Source of the DNA: Thermodesulfovibrio sp. | GTDB lineage: Bacteria; Nitrospirota; Thermodesulfovibrionia; Thermodesulfovibrionales; UBA6898 | Length of the DNA: 42,308 nucleotides | Assembly (NCBI GenBank): GCA_013824615.1 | Contig: PNOC01000029.1 | Coordinates: forward strand, 1 to 42,308 | Direction of reading: 5' to 3' | Part shown: piece after piece, positions 6,336 through 13,550 of the stretch | How the letters are laid out: each line of letters begins with the position of its first letter | Position numbering within the stretch: the first letter of the stretch is position 1 | Translations under genes and position numbers: made by a program | The notes under the pieces: generated by a model | The model's input: the letters and a program-made list of their open reading frames with translations, nothing else | Told to the model about the DNA's origin: nothing | Database searches by the model: none

Positions 6336-8330
6336 ATGAGCCGTAAATTCAAGGTAATATTCCAGCCGGCAGGCCGGCGTGGAGAAATAGAAGAAGGAAC
6401 CACCATACTTAAGGCGGCCCAGCAGCTGGGGGTTGACCTCGAAGCACTCTGCGGCGACAAAAAGGTCTGCGGCAAATGCAAGGTCAGGATAGAAGAAGGT
6501 TATTCAGAAAAAGACAATCTCGAATCTGGCATGGCTCATATCACGCCGCTGGAGCCGACTGCCGAGGAACTGAAGCATATCAAGCCGGAAGACGGCCCGG
6601 GTATCAGACTGGCCTGCTCCTGCGAAATACATGGGGACCTGAAGGTATTCGTACCGGAGAGGTCACGCGCCGGAAAGCAGGTTGTCAGAAAAGCAGCCGG
6701 AGAACTGACAATCGCCCTCGATCCTGCAGTAAAAAAGTATCCGCTGACGATGACTCCCCCCACCCTGCACGATATGACCACCGGTGACTACGAACGGGTC
6801 GTCAAGGCGATGGAGGATATCTACGGCATTAAAGACCTGAAATTTGATTTTGAGGTGCTGCTGCAGCTGCAGGACGCCCTCCGAAACGGCAACTGGACCA
6901 TCACGCTTACGGTCTGGCAGGGCAAAGAGATCATTAAGGTTGAGGCCGGGCATGTAGACGTATGTTACGGACTGGCCGTGGACGTCGGGACGACCACTTG
7001 CGTCGGGTACCTCTGCGATCTCAGCACAGGCAAGGTCATTAATACCGAATCCATGATGAACCCGCAGGTGCCGTATGGAGAGGACGTCATGTCGCGTATT
7101 ACCTATGCCATGACGAATCCTGAAGGCCTCAAGACCATGCAGAATGCGATCATCACAGGCCTTAACGAGATCATCAACAAGGTTTGTGCCGAAGTCCGGA
7201 AAGATGGCGCTAATCCGGGTTATGCAATCGATGACCTGACGATCGTCTTCAACACGGCGATGCATCACATATTCCTCGGGCTTAACCCCATTTATATCGG
7301 TCGTTCTCCGTTTATCCCGGCTGTTCAGAAATCGCTGGATATCAAGGCGCGCGACCTGGGGCTGAAGATCAACCAGGGGTCCTTTATCCACGTTCTGCCG
7401 ATCGAGGCAGGGTTTGTCGGTGCGGATAATGTAGGCGTTCTGATCGCAAGGGAACAATACTTCCAGGACGACATGGTGCTCGTCATCGATATCGGTACCA
7501 ATGGCGAACTGCTCCTTGGCAACAAAGACCGTGTATGTTCAACCTCCTGCGCAACCGGGCCTGCCTTCGAAGGGGCGCAGATCAAATTCGGCATGAGGGC
7601 CGCACCTGGTGCTATCGAAAAGGTAAGGATTGACCCGATCACCAAGGAACCCCAGTACAAGGTTATCGGCAAGGCAGACTGGCACACCCATATTGAAGGC
7701 AAGATCAATGCAAAGGGTATCTGCGGCTCCGCAATTATCGATGTGATCGCCGAGATGTTCAAGGCAGGCATTATCGACAAGACCGGGAAGTTCGTACCTG
7801 ACGCAAAGACCAATAGGGTCAGAATGGACGCAGCAGACGGCAAGCCGGAATATGTCCTTGCCTGGGCTGAAGAGACCTCCATCAATCAGGATGTCACCGT
7901 CACCCAAGGCGATGTCAGGGCCCTGCAGCTTGCAAAGGGTGCGCTCTATGCCGGTGTAAAGCTTATGATGCAGAAGATGGGTATCAAGAATATTGACCGT
8001 GTAGAGCTCGCAGGAGCCTTCGGCAGCCATATCGACCGGGAGGCGTCGCTCTGTCTCGGCCTGTTCCCTGATGTGCCTATCGAAAAGGTTGTTGTCGTCG
8101 GAAATGCGGCTGGTGACGGAGCGCGGATGACGCTTCTGAACAAGAGCAAGCGGATAGAGGCAGACGAACGCGCCCGCTGGGTCGAGTTCGTCGAGATCGC
8201 GACAGAGCCGACGTTCGAGAAGGAATTCATGCAGGCGATGCATATACCGCATATGAAGGACAAGTTCCCGAACCTCAAGACCATGTTGGAGGAGCAGAAA
8301 GCTCCCATAGCCTCCAGCATCAAGGGATAA
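6336..8330 (+). CDS. Reductive activator of corrinoid enzymes (RACE; DUF4445/ASKHA family)
   Basis: A 664-residue RACE protein. Residues 1-105 form a plant-type [2Fe-2S] ferredoxin domain (C39, C45, C48 and C94); after a linker, the DUF4445 ASKHA ATPase domain begins with YGLAVDVGTTT (about 211-221) and carries VIDIGTNGEL and the late GAFGSHID and VVVGNAAGDGA motifs. RACE proteins use ATP and low-potential electrons to reduce Co(II) back to active Co(I) in the corrinoid protein, here the one at 4889. ATG 6336 is preferred over in-frame ATG 6303 because TCAGGAGGATT precedes it and the ferredoxin fold starts directly. MtoD and the O-demethylase activating enzymes are the nearest functional equivalents. 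Confidence 0.93.
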   Translation: MSRKFKVIFQPAGRRGEIEEGTTILKAAQQLGVDLEALCGDKKVCGKCKVRIEEGYSEKDNLESGMAHITPLEPTAEELKHIKPEDGPGIRLACSCEIHGDLKVFVPERSRAGKQVVRKAAGELTIALDPAVKKYPLTMTPPTLHDMTTGDYERVVKAMEDIYGIKDLKFDFEVLLQLQDALRNGNWTITLTVWQGKEIIKVEAGHVDVCYGLAVDVGTTTCVGYLCDLSTGKVINTESMMNPQVPYGEDVMSRITYAMTNPEGLKTMQNAIITGLNEIINKVCAEVRKDGANPGYAIDDLTIVFNTAMHHIFLGLNPIYIGRSPFIPAVQKSLDIKARDLGLKINQGSFIHVLPIEAGFVGADNVGVLIAREQYFQDDMVLVIDIGTNGELLLGNKDRVCSTSCATGPAFEGAQIKFGMRAAPGAIEKVRIDPITKEPQYKVIGKADWHTHIEGKINAKGICGSAIIDVIAEMFKAGIIDKTGKFVPDAKTNRVRMDAADGKPEYVLAWAEETSINQDVTVTQGDVRALQLAKGALYAGVKLMMQKMGIKNIDRVELAGAFGSHIDREASLCLGLFPDVPIEKVVVVGNAAGDGARMTLLNKSKRIEADERARWVEFVEIATEPTFEKEFMQAMHIPHMKDKFPNLKTMLEEQKAPIASSIKG

Positions 8331-8344
8331 GGCCGAGCCGTCAC

Positions 8345-8686
8345 ATGACTAAAATAAGGATAAACCCCGGGGCCTGCGGCTTTGAAGCAATGGTGGAGCT
8401 GAAACAGAAGGACAAAAATACTGTTACGGTCAGCATCTCTTCCGAGTGCAAAATGGTCGAAAAGCTTGGCCAGGAACTGAACGAACTGGCCATGATGGAC
8501 GCCTTCAGGCATCTCCTGGGAAATCCTGTGTATGTAAAGGGGGCAGCATGCCTGAAGCATGCTGCCTGCCCTGTTCCAAGCGGCATTCTGAAGGCGCTCG
8601 AGGTAGAAGCAGGTTTTAATGTACCAAAAGATGTAACCATGACCTTCATAAAGGAGAACTCAGAAACAGAAGAGAAGCAGGAATGA
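8345..8686 (+). CDS. Small four-cysteine protein of the methyltransferase cluster, function unknown
   Basis: A 113-residue soluble protein starting MTKIRINPGACGFEA. It has four cysteines (C11, C35, C69, C75); C69 and C75 lie in GAACLKHAACPVPSG. The spacing could bind a metal or Fe-S cluster, but no known motif is matched with confidence. The start is 14 bases after the RACE stop, so it probably belongs to the same transcript, and the C-terminus is charged and glutamate-rich. I do not recognise the family securely. The context suggests a small accessory protein of corrinoid methyl transfer. Confidence 0.65.
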   Translation: MTKIRINPGACGFEAMVELKQKDKNTVTVSISSECKMVEKLGQELNELAMMDAFRHLLGNPVYVKGAACLKHAACPVPSGILKALEVEAGFNVPKDVTMTFIKENSETEEKQE

Positions 8687-8714
8687 TCCGGTTTCAGACG
8701 AATAACGGAACTAT

Positions 8715-8742
8715 TAAAGAAATTACTCTTTTATACCGATTA
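8715..8742 (+). promoter_or_regulatory. Possible sigma-28 (FliA) promoter for the chemoreceptor gene
   Basis: TAAA at 8715-8718 and ACCGATTA at 8735-8742 resemble the FliA consensus TAAA-N15-GCCGATAA, with a 16-base gap. Chemoreceptor genes are commonly FliA-dependent, and the MCP start is 66 bases downstream. The match is imperfect. Confidence 0.35.
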
Positions 8743-8751
8743 TTTAGTACA

Positions 8752-8781
8752 ATTAGGCGTACGGGGTACGCTTCCGCTAAT
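8752..8781 (+). other. Long hairpin in the leader of the chemoreceptor gene
   Basis: ATTAG (8752-8756) pairs with CTAAT (8777-8781), and inside it GCGTAC (8757-8762) pairs perfectly with GTACGC (8766-8771) around GGG. It lies between the putative FliA promoter and the ribosome site AAAGGGAG. It could be the 3' end of the methyltransferase transcript or a leader structure; no T-run follows. Confidence 0.45.
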
Positions 8782-8807
8782 ACTAAAATAAAAGGGAGTA
8801 ATAGACC

Positions 8808-10358
8808 ATGTCCGTCCTTCAGGTAATTCTCATCGTACTTATAATACTTTCTGTTGGTTTCAATTTTTTTCTGTTTTTCAGGCCCCGTACCGGCGACTTT
8901 AATAAATTTTTGCATACGTTTTTTGCAAAAAATATGGCTGGCCGTATAAGCCTTGCAAACACCCTTGAAAAAACCGGGGTGGGCGACCAGATCCAAAAAG
9001 AAAGCATATCCTTCCTGAATGAATTCATCCTGAAACTCAGACAGATACTCAGAAACAGCTTTTCGATAGGACATAACCTCACAACGACCTCAGACTCAAT
9101 GAAAAACGATGCCTCAAGACTGCTTGAAATGGCGGACAGTACCAGCATGCAGTCGACCCAGGTCGCTACTGCCATGGAGGAGATGAGCACCACCATCAGC
9201 GAGATAGCCAGAAATGCCTCTACCGTGGCAACCTCAAGCGTCTCAACCCTTGATAATGCGAGCCAGGCGGAACGTGACATAAACGAGAATGTACGGAGCA
9301 TTGAGATACTCTCAGGCAACGTATCGAACTGGGCTGAAACAAACAGGGCACTCTCTCAGGCAACCCATAAAATAGATGAGATCATCCTGGTCATCAACGA
9401 TATCGCCGACCAGACAAACCTGCTTGCCCTGAACGCGGCGATCGAGGCGGCCCGGGCAGGTGAACAGGGACGCGGCTTTGCGGTTGTTGCCGACGAGGTG
9501 AGGAAGCTTGCAGACAAGACCGGGAAGGCTACCAAAGAAATAGGCGGGATGATCCGGGATGTAAAGACCAAGGCCGACAACTCCCTCGGCACCATGGATT
9601 CGACGCTCTCCGGGGTGACCGAAAGCATACAGAGATCAAGAAGCGCTGAAGAGTCGCTGGTAAAAATCGTATCCGAAGTGCGGCAGATCACGGACATGAT
9701 CCAGCAGATAGCAACAGCATCAGAGGAACAGTCCAAGGTCTCGGAAGATGTTGTTGCGAATATGGAGAAGGTGGCCAGCTATGCAAACGAAACCAAGAGT
9801 CTCGCTCAGCACATAGCAACCTCAGGAGACTCTGTTGCCTCTCTGGCGATAAACCTGTACAGCAATCTCTGCGGCCTGAAAAAGGACCCCCTTGACGAGG
9901 CCATGGAGGGCCTGCTTATATCGTGTTCGTCAACTTTTCAATCAATGCTTGAAGAAGCAGTCAAAGCGGGAAAGGTTACACACAATGCCCTGTTTGATGA
10001 CAATTACGTCAAGTCCGGCGAAGAGGGAAAACTTTCCACGGGGGGCACGAGGTTCTTTGAGGACTCGGTACTTGCGCTGCTGAAACAATGGGTCCAGACA
10101 GACAAAAAGATAATTTATGTCGTAGCCATGGACAGAAACGGCTATATGCCGACACATCTTATGCCGGCCCGCTCAGGACTCAAGATGAGCGACCCTATTT
10201 CGCTCAATGGCGCCCGGAGTGAAAAACTGATCGGTCAGGCTTTCAGGCGGCCCATAGCTGCGGGCGGAGAACTGGTCATTGATATCGCGCATCCGGTTCT
10301 GCCGGGCGGCCGCCATTGGGGATGCCTGAGAATCGGATATATGCCGGATATGTCGTGA
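8808..10358 (+). CDS. Methyl-accepting chemotaxis protein with C-terminal cytoplasmic sensor
   Basis: A 516-residue chemoreceptor. It has a single N-terminal membrane helix (residues 2-25) and no periplasmic domain. Residues 45-350 are the coiled-coil signalling region, with the hairpin tip [20 protein letters not shown] followed by [20 protein letters not shown] that contacts CheA/CheW. After residue 365 comes a C-terminal domain ending in [17 protein letters not shown] and [17 protein letters not shown]; the DRNGYxPTH element is found in C-terminal sensor domains of some MCPs. The receptor therefore probably senses an intracellular or redox/metabolic signal. Ribosome site AAAGGGAG precedes the ATG. 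Its place between the methyltransferase cluster and the CoM operon suggests taxis linked to this metabolism; that link is inference. Confidence 0.9.
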   Translation: MSVLQVILIVLIILSVGFNFFLFFRPRTGDFNKFLHTFFAKNMAGRISLANTLEKTGVGDQIQKESISFLNEFILKLRQILRNSFSIGHNLTTTSDSMKNDASRLLEMADSTSMQSTQVATAMEEMSTTISEIARNASTVATSSVSTLDNASQAERDINENVRSIEILSGNVSNWAETNRALSQATHKIDEIILVINDIADQTNLLALNAAIEAARAGEQGRGFAVVADEVRKLADKTGKATKEIGGMIRDVKTKADNSLGTMDSTLSGVTESIQRSRSAEESLVKIVSEVRQITDMIQQIATASEEQSKVSEDVVANMEKVASYANETKSLAQHIATSGDSVASLAINLYSNLCGLKKDPLDEAMEGLLISCSSTFQSMLEEAVKAGKVTHNALFDDNYVKSGEEGKLSTGGTRFFEDSVLALLKQWVQTDKKIIYVVAMDRNGYMPTHLMPARSGLKMSDPISLNGARSEKLIGQAFRRPIAAGGELVIDIAHPVLPGGRHWGCLRIGYMPDMS

Positions 10359-10385
10359 TATATGGCCACAGTGCCCGGTAAGTGA

Positions 10386-11072
10386 ATGTATCAGCTGCTG
10401 GCTGTTGCTGCCTATATTGTTTATACTGTCTTCAGCCTGCGCCTTTTGTGGCACTTTCTGATATGGGTCAGAGCATCCCATGCCAACAGGGGGGTCTTTC
10501 GCTTTAAACTCAGTACTTCATTCAACACGGTGCTGCTCATGGCAATTGACCTTATTTCATTCAGAAGAGTCATGATCGCCAGCGGTCCGCTCTGGGTTGG
10601 CTCTCTGATCTTTCATCTGTCGTTCCTGCTGGTGTCCCTGGGGCACCTCAGATACTTTACCGACCCCGTCCCTGCCTGCATACAGGACCTGCAGCCCCTT
10701 GGGCTCATTGCGGGGTACCTCCTGCCGGCGTCTGTCATCTGGCTGTTGTCGATCCGGACCCTGTCAGTTAAACACCGGTATCTGACCTGGCACAACTATC
10801 TGATTCTTGGACTGGTACTCTGCATCAGCACGGGGGGACTGCTGCTCAGGACTGTCTTCAGGACCGACCTGGTTGCAATAAAAAGTTTCGCCTACGGGCT
10901 GCTCACACTGCAGCCCGCTCTGCTGCAGGACGCTTACCTCTTTGCCCTGCATTTCGCCCTGGTACTGATCCTGGTCCTGATACTCCCGTCGCATATTTTT
11001 TCTGCTCCTCTGATCATCATGGAGGCCAGAAGGCGCGAGCAGGAACTGAGGATGGTAATGCATGACCGCTGA
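10386..11072 (+). CDS. HdrE/NarI-like membrane cytochrome b subunit
   Basis: A 228-residue integral membrane protein with about five helices and the fold of NarI, DsrM and HdrE. Histidines inside helices that could hold two b hemes are seen in HLSFLLVSLGHLRYF (about residue 79) and in ALHFALVLILVL with a following PSHIF near the C-terminus. It would pass electrons between the membrane quinone pool and the Fe-S subunit encoded next. Its length fits HdrE, and the stop overlaps the start of the HdrD-like gene by 11 bases. Without the next genes it could equally be called DsrM-like; the partner and the CoM genes make an HdrE role the favoured reading. Confidence 0.8.
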   Translation: MYQLLAVAAYIVYTVFSLRLLWHFLIWVRASHANRGVFRFKLSTSFNTVLLMAIDLISFRRVMIASGPLWVGSLIFHLSFLLVSLGHLRYFTDPVPACIQDLQPLGLIAGYLLPASVIWLLSIRTLSVKHRYLTWHNYLILGLVLCISTGGLLLRTVFRTDLVAIKSFAYGLLTLQPALLQDAYLFALHFALVLILVLILPSHIFSAPLIIMEARRREQELRMVMHDR

Positions 11073-12300
11073 TAAGACAGAAGACCAGACTGCAGGATCC
11101 TTTACCGAAAACCTCTCGATGCTCCAGATGATAGAGCTGGACGCCTGTACTCAGTGCAGAGAATGTCTCAATGTTTGTCCTGTTCAGGAGGTGACCGGGA
11201 ACCCGGCGGTCTCTCCGCCGGAGAAGATAAGAATGTTCCGGGAGTTCATAAAAGCCACGGCCGGCCTTAAGTCCCGCTTTCTGAAACCAAAGGAAATCGA
11301 CCGCAAACTGCTCGAGGACTTCACAAAGGCGGTATTCGAATGCACCACCTGCGGTGCCTGCGGCAAGCACTGCACCGTGGGTATCTTTACGCAGAGGCTC
11401 TGGCCATTCCTGCGCAAGGAGATGATCTCCCGCGGGCTGGTTGATTTCAAGATCCTGACTGATATGCCCGAAGCAATCAGAAATACCGGCAACCCCTATA
11501 ACCTGCCGGCAGAAGACCGGTATCACCCGTGGCTTCCTGCGGGCATCACCATAGCAGAACAGTCGGAACTTGCCTATTATGCCGGCTGCACCGGCGCCTA
11601 TACTGCTCAGCCCATGGTTAAAGGAGACGTCAGCGTCCTTAATGCCATCGGCGACCCCTTCACCATGCTGAAAGAGGAAGATGAGGTCTGCTGCGGCTTC
11701 CCCCTGTTTATTTCAGGACAGCATGATATGCTGGAGGACCTTACCAGAAGACTGGTCACCTCCTATCAGGCCAAGGGAGTAAAGACCCTGATCTGCTCGT
11801 GCCCCTGCTGTGTGAATATTATGACCCGCGAGTGGCCGGTATTTTATGGGAAAGAACTGCCCTTCAGAATAATGCATATTACCCAGTTCGTTCTGAATGC
11901 CTTAAAACAGGGGAAGATTCGGATAACAGCCGGGCTGAAGACAAGGTTGATCTATCACGATCCCTGCTACCTCAGCAGAGGGGTAGGAGTCATCGAAGAG
12001 CCGAGGGAAATCTTGAGGAGCATCCCGGGAGTCCAACTCCTGGAATTCGAGCGCCACGGGCTTAACTCGCGCTGCTGCGGGGCCGGAGGCGCTGTCCGGA
12101 AGGTCTATCATGAAAATGCCATGGCCATGGGCAGGCTTGCCATTGACGAAGCCGTTGCCAAAAAAGCCGACCGCCTCGTCCTGAGCTGCCCGGCCTGCTA
12201 CGGCAAGGTGAATGAGGCCATGGTTGGTCATGACAAACAGATCCCCATCGTCGATATCATGGAACTTATAGCAGGACTACTGGAAAGGAAACAGATATGA
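11062..12300 (+). CDS. HdrD-like [4Fe-4S]/CCG-domain heterodisulfide reductase subunit
   Basis: A 412-residue protein with the HdrD layout. Two [4Fe-4S] sets come first (C29, C32, C35, C39-P and C93, C96, C99, C103). Two CCG domains follow: YYAGCTG, EVCCGFPLF, CSCPCC; and HDPCYLSRG, SRCCGAGGAV, SCPACY. CCG cysteines in HdrB/HdrD bind the non-cubane clusters that split the CoM-S-S-CoB disulfide; related proteins (DsrK, HmcF, TmcB, GlpC-type) use other substrates. Length is close to methanogen HdrD. It overlaps the cytochrome gene upstream by 11 bases and cysteate synthase downstream by 4 (ATGA). The family is certain; disulfide-of-coenzyme-M as substrate is inferred from operon context. Confidence 0.85.
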   Translation: MTADKTEDQTAGSFTENLSMLQMIELDACTQCRECLNVCPVQEVTGNPAVSPPEKIRMFREFIKATAGLKSRFLKPKEIDRKLLEDFTKAVFECTTCGACGKHCTVGIFTQRLWPFLRKEMISRGLVDFKILTDMPEAIRNTGNPYNLPAEDRYHPWLPAGITIAEQSELAYYAGCTGAYTAQPMVKGDVSVLNAIGDPFTMLKEEDEVCCGFPLFISGQHDMLEDLTRRLVTSYQAKGVKTLICSCPCCVNIMTREWPVFYGKELPFRIMHITQFVLNALKQGKIRITAGLKTRLIYHDPCYLSRGVGVIEEPREILRSIPGVQLLEFERHGLNSRCCGAGGAVRKVYHENAMAMGRLAIDEAVAKKADRLVLSCPACYGKVNEAMVGHDKQIPIVDIMELIAGLLERKQI

Positions 12301-13550
12301 GCCACTTTACCATCCGCTGCCGAAAATGCGGCAAAGAACTTAAAGACGTCTATTGTGCCTTCTGTGAACATTGCGACAATGCCCTGCTCCTGACCGAGTA
12401 TAGCGATCCGCTCAGGAATGACCTCGGCGAAGGTATCTGGAAATTCAACTGGCTTCCGGTCCACACGCCTTCCTTCAGTCAGCCCGGCACCGTCGTGTAC
12501 CGGTCCGAATGGCTCGCAAGGCATTGCGGTCTCGACAACCTGTATATTGCCTTTAATGGGTACTGGCCTGAACGCGGCGCATTTCTTCACACCTGCACCT
12601 TCAAGGAATTTGAGGCTGCGGTAGTTCTGCAGAATGCCAGGGAGAACGGCGTGAAAGGCCTGATCGTGGCCTCTGCCGGCAATACAGCCCGTGCATTTGC
12701 CCATCTCTCTATCGTCTCGAAATTCCCTGTGCTGATAGTCGTGCCAATGATGTGCCTGATGGAAATGTGGTATCTCGAAAGCTCCTCGATGGTGCCGACT
12801 CTGGCTGTCGGGGATGGAGACTATTCCGACGCCATTGACGTGGCCAAAAGAATTGCAGCCATATCCGGCTTCCCGTTTGAGGGGGGCGTTCGCAATGTAG
12901 CGAAAAGAGACGGGCTTGGCTCAACCATTCTGGAGGCGGTCTCGGTCATCGGCCGCATGCCTGATCACTACTTCCAGGCTGTCGGCAGCGGAACCGGCGG
13001 AATAGGCGTATGGGAGATGTGCGAGCGGCTCCTGCGGGACGGCCGTTTTGGAGACAGATTGCCCAGACTTCATCTGGCGCAGAATAGTCCTTTTGTCCCG
13101 ATGGTCCATGCGTGGGAACAGGGCAGCAGGAAGCTCTTTGACGAGGACCTGAGGCCTGAGCTTATCGGCCAGATTTCGACGCGGGTACTCTCAACCCGCT
13201 ATCCTGCCTACTCGATCCAGGGCGGAGTCTTTGATGCCCTCACCGCCACCAGCGGAAAAATGTATGGAGTCACCAACCGGGAAGTATTTGAGTCGATGGA
13301 AATATTCAGCAACCTCGAAGGCGTTGATATCGTTGCAGCCTCCGGCGTTGCGGTGGGAGCCCTTATACAGGCCGCCCGGTCCGGTAAGATATCGCCCAGA
13401 GAAACGGTGCTTCTGAATATCACCGGCGGCGGCGAGGTAATACTCGGGAGAGAGAGAAAAAGGTACAACGTGGAACCCATGTTCCTTTCAAAGAAAATCA
13501 CCGACAAGGAGATAGATGAGACCCTATGTTCAATCCTGAAGCCGAACTGA
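12297..13550 (+). CDS. Cysteate synthase (PLP-dependent, coenzyme M biosynthesis)
   Basis: A 417-residue fold-type II PLP enzyme. It makes L-cysteate from O-phosphoserine and sulfite, the first step of the Methanosarcina-type coenzyme M pathway. Visible features are an N-terminal Cys-rich ribbon (C8, C11, C20, C23, C26), LYIAFNGYWPERGAF and TCTFKEFEA with the likely PLP lysine K103, the phosphate loop ASAGNTARAF (125-134), and the very characteristic stretch RNVAKRDGLGS then DHYFQAVGSGTGGIGVWE and LPRLHLAQN. These distinguish it from ordinary threonine synthase, its ancestor. The ATGA overlap with the hdrD-like gene and the 25-base overlap with comDE show tight coupling. Presence in a bacterial genome is unusual. 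Confidence 0.88.
   Translation: MSHFTIRCRKCGKELKDVYCAFCEHCDNALLLTEYSDPLRNDLGEGIWKFNWLPVHTPSFSQPGTVVYRSEWLARHCGLDNLYIAFNGYWPERGAFLHTCTFKEFEAAVVLQNARENGVKGLIVASAGNTARAFAHLSIVSKFPVLIVVPMMCLMEMWYLESSSMVPTLAVGDGDYSDAIDVAKRIAAISGFPFEGGVRNVAKRDGLGSTILEAVSVIGRMPDHYFQAVGSGTGGIGVWEMCERLLRDGRFGDRLPRLHLAQNSPFVPMVHAWEQGSRKLFDEDLRPELIGQISTRVLSTRYPAYSIQGGVFDALTATSGKMYGVTNREVFESMEIFSNLEGVDIVAASGVAVGALIQAARSGKISPRETVLLNITGGGEVILGRERKRYNVEPMFLSKKITDKEIDETLCSILKPN

Noticed and set aside
8684-8810. Selenocysteine read-through at the TGA ending the four-Cys protein
   Set aside because: The sequence after this TGA shows no domain continuation, carries promoter and leader signals, and has no Cys-type motif at the site.
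12297-13550. Threonine synthase
   Set aside because: Specific stretches around K103 and DHYFQAVGSGTGG match cysteate synthase, and comDE overlaps it.
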